Source: Planctomycetaceae bacterium
Lineage (GTDB): Bacteria; Planctomycetota; Planctomycetia; Pirellulales; UBA1268
Reading direction: 5' to 3'
DNA length: 8,301 bases
Assembly: GCA_018694455.1 (NCBI GenBank)
Contig: JABHNP010000025.1
Span: 1 to 8,301 of the forward strand
Below the pieces are notes generated by a model. It was not told where the DNA came from. It searched no databases and saw nothing but the letters and a program-made list of their open reading frames with translations. This document shows positions 1 to 6,340 of this stretch, piece by piece; within the stretch, counting starts at the first letter, position 1, and each line of letters begins with the position of its first letter. A program made the translations under genes and the position numbers.

Positions 1-608
1 ATACGTGCTGTTTTATCGCTACTGCCACTGACAACAAGCAGGATTGGACGATCAATACCTTGAGCCTTATCAACAGCTTCGCTGAGTGAAGTCAGCATAG
101 GTTCCTCAAGATCAGCGACTGCTTCAGGAGCCGGGACCTTGGCAGCGATTCGTTTAATCCACGTGGACGCCGGTGTTCCACGGTACCCCTTCTCTTCTAC
201 AATTTTTTCACCGAATGAATCCAGCACGAGTACAGAAGGAAACGTTCGAACACCGTACTTGATACAGATTCGAGATCGTTCACTACGAACAGTTGGGCTA
301 ATTCCTGATTCGGGCAGATCGAGCATGAGCAGAACGACATGTTCTTCAGACCACGATTGAAATTCTGATGTTTCAAAGACTCGATCTTCAAGCGTTCGGC
401 AATGCGGGCACCAGTCACTTCCGGTAAAGAGCACAAACACTGGCTTGCCGCTCCGTGTTGATTCTGCAAGCGCTTCATCGTAGTCAGTGAGCCACTCTTC
501 GGAAGCCTGCGTTGATGCTGCCAGAAGGACAACAGCCGCCACTGCGAGGACGGCAGTTGAAACACTCGTCGTCAGGAGGGCGACAGGTCGCCCAATCCAT
601 GAAGTCAT
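1..608 (-). CDS. Exported thioredoxin-like protein, CPHC active site (C-terminus beyond window)
   Basis: The frame is open from an ATG at 608 to the left edge (202 codons plus 2 nt, no stop), so the gene is partial. Residues 9-31 form a hydrophobic segment ending in a plausible signal peptidase site (STQA|SE, after residue 35), so the domain probably lies in the periplasm or is membrane-anchored. Residues about 39-155 look like a thioredoxin fold of the Thioredoxin_7 type: GSDWCPHC with redox cysteines 67 and 70, and a likely cis-proline at 124 in TFPSV. The CPHC dipeptide is the one found in DsbA, but the surrounding fold is not DsbA-like, so oxidase versus reductase activity cannot be decided. 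From about residue 171 the sequence resembles the start of the first domain again without its cysteines. The start is fixed by a strong GGAGG 9 nt upstream. It is the only gene seen after the porin terminator, so it probably has its own promoter. The exact substrate is unknown. Confidence 0.85.
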   Translation of the reverse strand, partial: MTSWIGRPVALLTTSVSTAVLAVAAVVLLAASTQASEEWLTDYDEALAESTRSGKPVFVLFTGSDWCPHCRTLEDRVFETSEFQSWSEEHVVLLMLDLPESGISPTVRSERSRICIKYGVRTFPSVLVLDSFGEKIVEEKGYRGTPASTWIKRIAAKVPAPEAVADLEEPMLTSLSEAVDKAQGIDRPILLVVSGSSDKTAR

Positions 609-617
609 CGGCAATTT

Positions 618-622
618 CCTCC
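618..622 (-). promoter_or_regulatory. Ribosome binding site of the thioredoxin-like gene
   Basis: The minus strand reads GGAGG, 9 nt before the ATG at 608. This is one of the strongest Shine-Dalgarno matches in the window and supports the chosen start. Confidence 0.75.
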
Positions 623-632
623 GTGATACTAT

Positions 633-657
633 TTCATCCAAATATTCATCGGATGAA
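633..657. repeat. Operator-like palindrome with repeated TTCATC
   Basis: On the plus strand TTCATC occurs at 633-638 and 645-650, followed by GATGAA at 652-657. The second copy and GATGAA form a 6-bp palindrome around one central base. The outer copy makes a 7-bp inverted repeat (633-639 with 651-657). It lies 11 nt upstream of the GGAGG, inside the expected 5' leader, so it could be an operator or a leader hairpin. Function is inferred only from symmetry and position. Confidence 0.35.
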
Positions 658-970
658 CGTCGCCCTGGTCGCGAGGACCTTCCGTGAGCAACTGATTACA
701 ACGGTAACAGCGACCGCAAGAACTGACAATCAGCCTATATCGCCCAGTTTGCCTGCGCCTAATATTTTTTCAGTAATATTAAAAAACCTCGTAAATAATT
801 GGTTTATTTCTTCTGGCATGAACGCATTCCGAGGCTACCGAGTGATACTCAGAGCAGCCAGCCATACCTGAACCGTGTCTCTTTCCGCGGCCGTCGTTGT
901 TCATCATTGTCTTTGGTTCCGTCTGAACACCCACACAAGCCCTTGGCGATACCATAAGAACTCCAGCACG

Positions 971-1001
971 AAAAACGCTGCTCACCGTGAGGTGAGCAGC
1001 G
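971..1001 (-). terminator. Intrinsic terminator of the porin gene
   Basis: An 11-bp perfect stem (976-986 with 991-1001) closes a 4-nt loop and is followed on the minus strand by five T (975-971). The stem is GC-rich. It lies 73 nt after the porin stop codon and matches the classical Rho-independent layout for leftward transcription. It separates the porin from the thioredoxin-like gene. Confidence 0.85.
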
Positions 1002-1031
1002 CCTTCGCCTAAACAGGATGTTTGTTGGCCT

Positions 1032-1061
1032 AAGCTACCGGCCCCGAAGGGCTGATAGCTT
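1032..1061 (-). other. UUCG-capped hairpin just after the porin stop
   Basis: The minus-strand RNA has an outer stem AAGCTA/TAGCTT (1056-1061 with 1032-1037) and an inner stem GCCC/GGGC (1049-1052 with 1041-1044) closing a UUCG tetraloop. Between them lie a C-G pair, a wobble and one A/C mismatch. UUCG loops closed by C-G are known to be exceptionally stable. No T-run follows, so it is more likely a 3' mRNA stabiliser or part of a double-hairpin 3' end than a terminator by itself. It begins 12 nt after the stop codon. Confidence 0.6.
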
Positions 1062-1073
1062 CAACCTAGATTC

Positions 1074-2501
1074 TTAGAACTGCCAGATGAGGTCGCAACC
1101 ACCATAGAACTGACCGTTATTATTCAGATTCGGTCCAAATGGCATGTTGCCGGGACCACCTGCTTGTTGGCCGTCGCGGCTGAACCAGTCATAACGCAGT
1201 TCGGGACGAATAACCAGGTTGTTCCCAACGAAGTAGTTAAGACCCCAGGTCGCTTCCCAGAAGTTACCGGCAAAGCCATTTCCATTGCCCTGGAGGGAAC
1301 CATTACGGAAACCACCGGTACTCACACGGTATCCATTATTATCACGGAACCACTCCAATCGAAAACCACCGATCAGGTAATCTGTGAAGTTGTAGAACAC
1401 GTAATTATTGACACCGTACCAGTACGCTGAACCAGGTTGTTGGCCCTGAGTCTGAACAGCGGTATTAGCATCTGCCTGGTAACCAATGTCACTCTGGTAC
1501 ACATAAGTCAGCTTGTCAGTTAACTCATTCGTGTACACAACACTGGTGACTGATCGAGCACCAATAAAACTTTGGCCACCAGCATTCACTGCCCCAGAGT
1601 CTTCATTGCCACTTGCATTGGCAACGGTAAGAGCCTGAGTTCCATCAGAACTGGAGAATGTGACAGCTCCCAAGAAACCTGCGTTACTTGTGCTTCCGGC
1701 AGAAGGATTCGCCTGGTTTGTTGGCAAGCCAACGTCCCAGTTATCCCAACCGTTGGTAATACCACCGATGATGGACAACTGATCATTTGGATTCCACGTG
1801 CCAAGTACACCAGTATGGGTAAACGGTTCACCATACTGCATGGTGTAAGCATGCGTGTAGAAGAAGTTACCAATCGCAGGAACAACTTCATATCCAATCA
1901 GCGTATAGAAATGTCCAAACTTGACATTGAGCTCTTGGGTTCCAAGTTCACCATAAAGCTGTGGCATGGCCAAGCCATAGTAGCGACCGGTATTCCAATT
2001 ACCATCGAATCCAGCAGCGGTTGTGTAAATGAAGTCAGTACCGTAGAGAAGGTCAACTCGACCACCCACACTCAACTGATCTTCTTTCAGCACCCGCTCG
2101 TTAATGAGGTAAAGCTGATTCATCGAACCCTGCCATGCACGATCATTAAACGTAATCGGACCATTCCAGGGAGAGCCCAAGGCATTAGCACCAATACCGA
2201 GTTCAAGGAAACCATAGGTTTCAATTCCTCGTTCTAATAAAAATTCTGTTTCGAGGTAGCGAGTTGCTCCCTCTTCAATTGCTGCTTCTTGCGGTGCAGC
2301 TCCGCGATACTGATAGACATCCTCATCAGGCACGCCTGCACGGGGCATCAGCGTGACGGGCGCCTGCCCTTCAGCCTGAGCAAAGGAATCATAAATACTT
2401 GTATCGACCTGCGACGGTATCGTTGGCTCAGCCCCAACTACCGTTGTCGAAATCAGTCCAGCGGCTACCCAAACCGGCAGCTTAAGCTTCAGGAATCGCA
2501 T
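1074..2501 (-). CDS. Outer-membrane beta-barrel porin, OmpL-like (BBP2 type)
   Basis: A 475-residue protein from the ATG at 2501. Residues 1-24 form a signal peptide (basic MRFLKLK, hydrophobic core, VGA|E cleavage). The mature part is rich in aromatic and Gly/Asn residues in alternating patterns and ends in Phe (DLIWQF), the usual last residue of outer-membrane barrels. Segments such as GGRVDLLYGTD, FYTLIGYEVV and AYTMQYGEPFTHTGVLGT match my recollection of planctomycete BBP2-family porins. The likely role is diffusion of small solutes across the outer membrane; the substrate cannot be read. A TTG two codons upstream would sit only 2 nt from the GGGGAG ribosome site, so the ATG with 8-nt spacing is preferred. 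The gene is a single-gene unit: the ftsY terminator lies upstream and its own hairpin and terminator lie downstream. Confidence 0.9.
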   Translation of the reverse strand: MRFLKLKLPVWVAAGLISTTVVGAEPTIPSQVDTSIYDSFAQAEGQAPVTLMPRAGVPDEDVYQYRGAAPQEAAIEEGATRYLETEFLLERGIETYGFLELGIGANALGSPWNGPITFNDRAWQGSMNQLYLINERVLKEDQLSVGGRVDLLYGTDFIYTTAAGFDGNWNTGRYYGLAMPQLYGELGTQELNVKFGHFYTLIGYEVVPAIGNFFYTHAYTMQYGEPFTHTGVLGTWNPNDQLSIIGGITNGWDNWDVGLPTNQANPSAGSTSNAGFLGAVTFSSSDGTQALTVANASGNEDSGAVNAGGQSFIGARSVTSVVYTNELTDKLTYVYQSDIGYQADANTAVQTQGQQPGSAYWYGVNNYVFYNFTDYLIGGFRLEWFRDNNGYRVSTGGFRNGSLQGNGNGFAGNFWEATWGLNYFVGNNLVIRPELRYDWFSRDGQQAGGPGNMPFGPNLNNNGQFYGGCDLIWQF

Positions 2502-2509
2502 GTTCAAAA

Positions 2510-2515
2510 CTCCCC
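2510..2515 (-). promoter_or_regulatory. Ribosome binding site of the porin gene
   Basis: The minus strand reads GGGGAG, 8 nt upstream of the ATG at 2501. This spacing favours that ATG over the in-frame TTG at 2507. Confidence 0.7.
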
Positions 2516-2533
2516 AATCCGTAAGTATTAAAC

Positions 2534-2560
2534 AACAGGTGGCATCCGTTGCTACCTGTT
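2534..2560 (-). promoter_or_regulatory. Hairpin in the porin leader
   Basis: AACAGGT (2534-2540) pairs with ACCTGTT (2554-2560), and the pairing continues inward as GCA/TGC after one G/T position. This gives an 11-position stem around a 5-nt loop. It ends 32 nt upstream of the porin ATG, just above the ribosome site. No T-run suited to a terminator follows it. It may stabilise the mRNA or affect translation; this is inferred from structure only. Confidence 0.4.
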
Positions 2561-2600
2561 AGGCGTGTAGGTCAGAAAGGAAACTTCTCCGCCAAGAAAT

Positions 2601-2662
2601 TCACACTCAATCAACCCACGGGGAGATATCGTCACAACAATGTGACAGAACTGATGTTCACA
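2601..2662. promoter_or_regulatory. Cluster of TGTGA/TCACA words upstream of the porin
   Basis: TCACA at 2601-2605, TCACA at 2632-2636, TGTGA at 2641-2645 and TCACA at 2657-2661 lie in the porin upstream region. GTCACA and TGTGAC (2631-2636, 2641-2646) form a 6-bp inverted repeat with a 4-nt centre. The words are CRP-like half-sites, but their spacing (4 or 11 nt) differs from the 6 nt of a standard CRP site. This may be a binding region for some other regulator. No confident -35/-10 pair was found. Confidence 0.3.
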
Positions 2663-2698
2663 AAAAAAGGCCGTACACTTTTCCAAACCGGTACGACC
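2662..2698 (-). terminator. Intrinsic terminator after ftsY
   Basis: On the minus strand GGTCGTAC (2698-2691) pairs with GTACGGCC (2676-2669), giving 8 bp with one G-U wobble, and is followed by seven T (2668-2662). The loop is 14 nt. It begins 31 nt after the ftsY stop codon and closes the housekeeping gene run. Confidence 0.8.
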
Positions 2699-2729
2699 CG
2701 AATGTGAAAATAGAAGGAAAGGGATGTTT

Positions 2730-3740
2730 TTAAGGCTGCAGGACACCTTCCAACATGGCGTCAACGAATGACCCAGGATCAAAAGTCGCGAGATCATCCG
2801 CCGATTCACCGAGCCCAACAAACTTGACGGGCAATCCAAACCGTTCAGCCACCGGCACAATCACCCCACCGCGGGCAGACCCATCAAGTTTCGCCAGAAC
2901 AATTCCGGTACAGCCGGCAGCCTCCTTGAAACCCTCTGCTTGAGAAAGAGCATTCTGGCCGGCTGTTGCATCAATAACAAGTAACACCTCATGGGGTGCA
3001 TCAGGAATCTGCTTGCTTATCACCCGACGAATTTTTCCAAGTTCCTGCATCAGGTTTGACTGCGTCTGCAGCCGTCCAGCAGTATCTATGATACAGATGT
3101 CGAAATTACCTTGGAGAGCTTGTGCCACTGCTCGATGAGCCACACTCGCAGGATCAGAACCTGATTCACCACAAACAATTTCTGCACCTAGACGCCCTGC
3201 CCACATCGATAATTGTTCTACTGCCGCTGCACGAAATGTATCACCCGCACCGAGAACAACTCGCAGGCCTGCCTCGGTAAACCGTCGAGTGAGTTTTGCA
3301 ATCGAGGTTGTCTTCCCTGAACCGTTCACACCCGTCACAAGAATGACTGTTGGACCCGAGGAAGATTCAGCAAGATCTCCGGTTGTTCCCACCAACTTGT
3401 CCTGAAGGGTGCGACGAATCGACTCAACAACAACCGCCGGATCGACAACTCGTGATCGCAGCCGCTCTCCAACGTCCTTGACAATTGTCTCAGCCGCAGA
3501 AGGCCCCATATCAGTTTTTACTAATGCTCCGCGGAGTTCCTCGAGAAACGGTGTATCAACCCGTCGCCCCTCCTGCTTCAGCAGGTCACGGACATCTGTA
3601 TTGAGAACCTGAGCAGTTTTTGACAACCCTGCCCGTAGACGATCGAACATTCCGGGCTTTGCCATAACAGGCTGTTCATTACTACCCGCCGAATTATCCG
3701 CCGACTCTGATGAAGATTTTCCAAAGCGAAATAATGCCAT
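2730..3740 (-). CDS. ftsY: Signal recognition particle receptor FtsY
   Basis: A 336-residue SRP GTPase that docks the SRP-ribosome complex at the cytoplasmic membrane so that membrane proteins are inserted co-translationally. The N domain is at about residues 30-115. The NG GTPase follows: G1 loop GVNGSGKTT (137-145), DTFRAAA (167-173), G3 DTAGR (219-223), DATAGQN (257-263), the G4 region AKLDGSARGG (283-292) and closing GLGE (309-312). The usual TKLDG threonine is Ala here, but the specificity residues KLD are kept. The N-terminal tail before the N domain is short (about 30 residues, Ser-rich) rather than the long acidic A domain of Escherichia coli, as in many bacteria. The start follows nusB by 49 nt and has no clear Shine-Dalgarno sequence. 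It is the last gene before the terminator. Confidence 0.97.
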   Translation of the reverse strand: MALFRFGKSSSESADNSAGSNEQPVMAKPGMFDRLRAGLSKTAQVLNTDVRDLLKQEGRRVDTPFLEELRGALVKTDMGPSAAETIVKDVGERLRSRVVDPAVVVESIRRTLQDKLVGTTGDLAESSSGPTVILVTGVNGSGKTTSIAKLTRRFTEAGLRVVLGAGDTFRAAAVEQLSMWAGRLGAEIVCGESGSDPASVAHRAVAQALQGNFDICIIDTAGRLQTQSNLMQELGKIRRVISKQIPDAPHEVLLVIDATAGQNALSQAEGFKEAAGCTGIVLAKLDGSARGGVIVPVAERFGLPVKFVGLGESADDLATFDPGSFVDAMLEGVLQP

Positions 3741-3789
3741 AGCTAATTACTTGTTGTATTGTGAGAAAAAGGAAGAATCGCCAAATGGC

Positions 3790-4236
3790 CTAGGCATCGG
3801 CTGGGTGCTCGTTGCCCTGAAGCTCTTTTTGCAGAATTTCTCGGTCGTCAAGGCACCGGCCAAGTATTCCACTAACAAATGGGGCTGAATGAGCTGAACC
3901 GTAGCGTCGCGCAAGCTCAATGCCTTCATCAACGACAACTGGTCCTGGTGTATCAGAACACGCAAGTTCAAACACAGCCAATCGCAAAACTGCACGATCG
4001 GTCGTGGCCATTCTATTCACCCGCCAATGTTCAGACCGCTGATCGAGAACGTTATCAATCTGCTGCTTATGTGTTGAGACACCCTCCACCAACGCCTTCG
4101 AAAAAATGACAGACGCCGGTTCTTGGAGCCTCGCATACAAAAAGGGCTTGTAATCTACGGAGATAGCCGAAGGATTCAGATCAAATTGATAGAGTACTTG
4201 CAGAGCAATTTCACGAGCACGACGGCGGGTCGACAT
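3790..4236 (-). CDS. nusB: Transcription antitermination factor NusB
   Basis: A 148-residue all-helical RNA-binding protein. With NusE (S10) it binds boxA RNA and supports antitermination, chiefly of rRNA operons. The Arg-rich start MSTRRRAREIALQVLYQFD is the family N-terminus that contacts RNA. The C-terminal region PVVVDEGIELARRYG followed by FVSGILGRC is the family's most conserved part. The frame could open at a TTG at 4284, but the extra 16 hydrophobic residues do not fit the family, so the ATG at 4236 is chosen. No Shine-Dalgarno sequence is evident. It sits between ribH (82 nt upstream) and ftsY (49 nt downstream). The ribH-nusB pairing is common in bacteria, and a promoter candidate lies in the gap. 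Confidence 0.95.
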   Translation of the reverse strand: MSTRRRAREIALQVLYQFDLNPSAISVDYKPFLYARLQEPASVIFSKALVEGVSTHKQQIDNVLDQRSEHWRVNRMATTDRAVLRLAVFELACSDTPGPVVVDEGIELARRYGSAHSAPFVSGILGRCLDDREILQKELQGNEHPADA

Positions 4237-4273
4237 AATTGTTAGATAATCCGAATAGCTGAATAAAACAAAG

Positions 4274-4302
4274 AGTATAAGCAATATTTGTAACAGTGTA
4301 GA
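4274..4302 (-). promoter_or_regulatory. Candidate sigma70 promoter for nusB-ftsY
   Basis: On the minus strand TCTACA (4302-4297, 4 of 6 to TTGACA) is separated by exactly 17 nt from TATACT (4279-4274, 5 of 6 to TATAAT). The surrounding gap is AT-rich. Transcription would start around 4267, leaving a leader of roughly 30 nt before the nusB ATG. A small palindrome (GTAGA-A-TCTAC, 4298-4308) overlaps the -35. This is a match by eye only. Confidence 0.45.
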
Positions 4303-4318
4303 ATCTACTGATACATCA

Positions 4319-4840
4319 TTACTCCGAGATATCTTGAAGTAGATTTATCATGGCAATTGCCGCCTCAGCGCACTCAGCACCTTTGTTGCCGACATCGCCA
4401 CCAGCACGGGCCTCCGCCTGCTTCAGCGTGTCACACGTGAGGAGTCCGAAAAGAACCGGAATGCCATGTTGCCGGCCAACAGTTTCGATGCCGTTCGCCA
4501 CAGCTGTATTAATATGTTGATCGTGGGTCGTTTCACCACGAATGACGGCACCAAGGCATAACACTGCGGCAAATCGACCACTACAGGCCAGAGCATCGGC
4601 AGCAAGTGGCAGTTCAAATGCTCCAGGTACTTCCGCAACTTCAATGCGGCCTGACACAACACCAGCATTGTTCAGCATCTCAACTGCACCGCACAGCAAC
4701 GAATAGGTAATTGCATGGTTATAGCGTGAGACGACGATTGCGACACGTACATCACTCGGTGCGGATGCAGTTTGCAACGTATGTGTCGTACAGGCAGCAA
4801 CGGCTTTATTCTCAACGATAGATTGTGATGGAATCCGCAT
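4319..4840 (-). CDS. ribH: 6,7-dimethyl-8-ribityllumazine synthase
   Basis: A 173-residue cytosolic enzyme that condenses 5-amino-6-ribitylaminouracil with 3,4-dihydroxybutanone 4-phosphate, the penultimate step of riboflavin synthesis. It usually assembles as pentamers or 60-mers. Family motifs in order: SRYN (38-41), PGAFELP (72-78), GAVIRGETTH (97-106) with His106 as the likely catalytic base, FGLLTCDT (131-138), and RAG (145-147) followed by GNKG (151-154), with Arg145 the expected phosphate contact. The aromatic residue in SRYN is Tyr rather than the commoner Phe. About 28 residues precede the core, slightly more than in short homologues. The gene starts 7 nt after rho, and its GAGG overlaps the rho stop, so coupled translation is likely. 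No other riboflavin gene is visible here. Confidence 0.97.
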   Translation of the reverse strand: MRIPSQSIVENKAVAACTTHTLQTASAPSDVRVAIVVSRYNHAITYSLLCGAVEMLNNAGVVSGRIEVAEVPGAFELPLAADALACSGRFAAVLCLGAVIRGETTHDQHINTAVANGIETVGRQHGIPVLFGLLTCDTLKQAEARAGGDVGNKGAECAEAAIAMINLLQDISE

Positions 4841-4845
4841 AGTTG

Positions 4846-4849
4846 CCTC
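4846..4849 (-). promoter_or_regulatory. ribH ribosome site overlapping the rho stop
   Basis: GAGG lies 5 nt before the ribH ATG and shares bases with the rho TGA at 4848-4850. A ribosome finishing rho would be placed to start ribH. Confidence 0.55.
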
Positions 4850-6248
4850 AGGACTTCAGACTTTGCAGAAATTCATGATTTGAACTTGTTTTCGTCAAGC
4901 GGTTCACAAGCAGCTCCATTGCATCTGGTGCATTCATTTCACTAAACACTCTTCGAAGCACACTTGTTCGTCGATATTCATCATCAGAAAGAAGCATTTC
5001 CTCACGGCGTGTTCCGGAACGATTGATATCGATGGCTGGATATACACGCTTGTCTACCAAACGACGATCAAGAACAATTTCAAGATTACCAGTTCCCTTG
5101 AACTCCTCAAAAATAACATCATCCATTTTACTGCCCGTATCAACAAGAGCCGTCGCAACGATAGTCAGTGAACCACCTTCTTCTACTTTTCGAGCACTTC
5201 CAAAAAACCTTTTTGGTCTCTGCAGGGCATTGGCATCAACGCCACCTGAAAGAATCTTCCCTGAGTTTGGAACTTCAGAATTCCATGCTCTAGCAAGACG
5301 GGTGATTGAGTCCAGAAAAATAACAACGTCTTTTCCGTATTCAACTAGACGCTTTGCTTTTTCAATAACCATATCCGCAACTTGAACATGACGGCTCGCA
5401 TTTTCATCAAACGTTGAACTTATGACTTCGCACCCTGGCCCCTGAACCTGGCGCTCCATGTCAGTCACTTCCTCTGGCCGCTCATCAATCAGGAGCATGA
5501 ATACAAAAGCTTCCGGATAGTTTGCCAATACTGCCTTCGCCATTTTCTGCATCAAAATGGTCTTTCCAGCACGGGGAGGACTTACGATAAGCCCCCTCTG
5601 CCCAAATCCGATCGGTACAATCAGGTCAACGATCCGTGTCGACACCTCCTCAGCCGCAGTCTCCAACTGAATTCTTTGATCCGGATGAAGCGGCGTAAGG
5701 TCATCAAAGAACACATTATTTGCAAGCCGGGCTGGATCATCACCGTTGATGGCCTCAATACGCAGCAGCGCAAAGTAGCGTTCACTTTCCTTTGGCGGAC
5801 GAATCTGTCCCGCCACACTCATACCATTCCGAAGGCCGAATCGCCGTATCTGGCTCGGCGAGACATAAATGTCATCTGGACAGGCCAAGTAGTGATAGTC
5901 CGGACTACGCAGAAACCCAAAGCCATCTGGCAAGATTTCAAGTGTGCCCTCGCCAAACATCAATCCATTCAGCTTCACGCGCTCCTTTAATATCTTAAAA
6001 ACAAGATCTTGTTTCTTTTCACCGGCTGTTTCGGCAATCTGCTCAGACCTGGCCAATGCAATGAGTTCAGTCATTGAGAGTTTTTGCAACTCAGCAATTT
6101 TTGTATCAGTCTGCTTGAGCAGGTCATACCGTTCCCGCACTTCCACATCGTCCGCATCGACTTCTGCTGCAATTTCCTCTGCAATCGAAATCGGCTTACC
6201 TTGTGCGTCAGTTGGCAGATCGTCGTGGGCTGGATCGTTATCTGACAT
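4848..6248 (-). CDS. rho: Transcription termination factor Rho
   Basis: A 466-residue hexameric RNA-dependent ATPase that binds C-rich unstructured RNA and releases RNA polymerase. Residues 1-50 form an acidic N-terminal extension. A helical Rho-N region follows (about 51-95). Next comes the cold-shock-like primary RNA site with GEGTLEILPDGFGFLRS (99-115) and DDIYVSPSQIRRF (125-137). The ATPase core has Walker A PPRAGKT (224-230), DERPEEVTDM (255-264), Walker B and arginine region VVIFLDSITRLAR (308-320), and the Q-loop LSGGVDANAL (333-342). It is longer than the 419-residue E. coli protein mainly because of the N-terminal extension. The residue before AGKT is Arg where E. coli has Lys, a common variant. 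The start lacks a strong ribosome site. The 174-nt upstream gap carries a possible Rho loading site. Confidence 0.98.
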   Translation of the reverse strand: MSDNDPAHDDLPTDAQGKPISIAEEIAAEVDADDVEVRERYDLLKQTDTKIAELQKLSMTELIALARSEQIAETAGEKKQDLVFKILKERVKLNGLMFGEGTLEILPDGFGFLRSPDYHYLACPDDIYVSPSQIRRFGLRNGMSVAGQIRPPKESERYFALLRIEAINGDDPARLANNVFFDDLTPLHPDQRIQLETAAEEVSTRIVDLIVPIGFGQRGLIVSPPRAGKTILMQKMAKAVLANYPEAFVFMLLIDERPEEVTDMERQVQGPGCEVISSTFDENASRHVQVADMVIEKAKRLVEYGKDVVIFLDSITRLARAWNSEVPNSGKILSGGVDANALQRPKRFFGSARKVEEGGSLTIVATALVDTGSKMDDVIFEEFKGTGNLEIVLDRRLVDKRVYPAIDINRSGTRREEMLLSDDEYRRTSVLRRVFSEMNAPDAMELLVNRLTKTSSNHEFLQSLKS

Positions 6249-6340
6249 GAATCTCTATTTCTCACGGGGGGATGTGCTGCACGCCAATTTTGGTCGACAA
6301 AACGAGTAGACCGTTTGAAGCCGTGTGACCTCAGCACAAC

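Larger units (their letters stand above)
609..970. other. Intergenic spacer upstream of the thioredoxin-like gene
   Basis: No convincing gene is seen here on either strand. The spacer holds the ribosome binding site at 618-622, a palindromic TTCATC/GATGAA element at 633-657, and an AT-rich stretch at 761-810 (9 G or C in 50 bases) containing AATATT inverted copies at 761-766 and 775-780. The AT-rich part is the likeliest promoter zone for the thioredoxin-like gene. I could not find a -35/-10 pair with good spacing, so no promoter is called. Short open frames in it overlap the porin terminator or the antisense of the real gene and lack a recognisable product. Confidence 0.6.

Noticed and set aside
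724..729. TTGTCA on the minus strand as the -35 of the thioredoxin-like gene
   Set aside because: The nearest good -10 (TGTAAT at 696-701) is 22 nt away, too far for a sigma70 promoter.
512..871. A 119-codon plus-strand open frame across the thioredoxin-like gene start and spacer
   Set aside because: It overlaps the signal peptide region of the real gene in antisense, crosses AT-rich non-coding sequence and shows no family features.
779..985. A 68-codon minus-strand open frame in the spacer
   Set aside because: Its start lies inside the porin terminator hairpin, and the product has no recognisable motif.
1572..2237. A 221-codon open frame on the plus strand, opposite the porin gene
   Set aside because: It is fully antisense to a well-supported porin, has no recognisable domain or coherent composition, and is explained by the porin's codon pattern.
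2502..2507. TTG start for the porin, two codons upstream of the ATG
   Set aside because: It would lie only 2 nt from the GGGGAG ribosome site; the ATG at 2501 has 8-nt spacing.
2641..2661. CRP-type site TGTGA...TCACA
   Set aside because: The half-sites are separated by 11 nt rather than 6, so it is not a standard CRP site; kept only as part of the word cluster.
4237..4284. Upstream TTG start for nusB adding 16 residues
   Set aside because: The added residues are unlike the family N-terminus and overlap the promoter candidate; the ATG at 4236 begins the conserved Arg-rich sequence.
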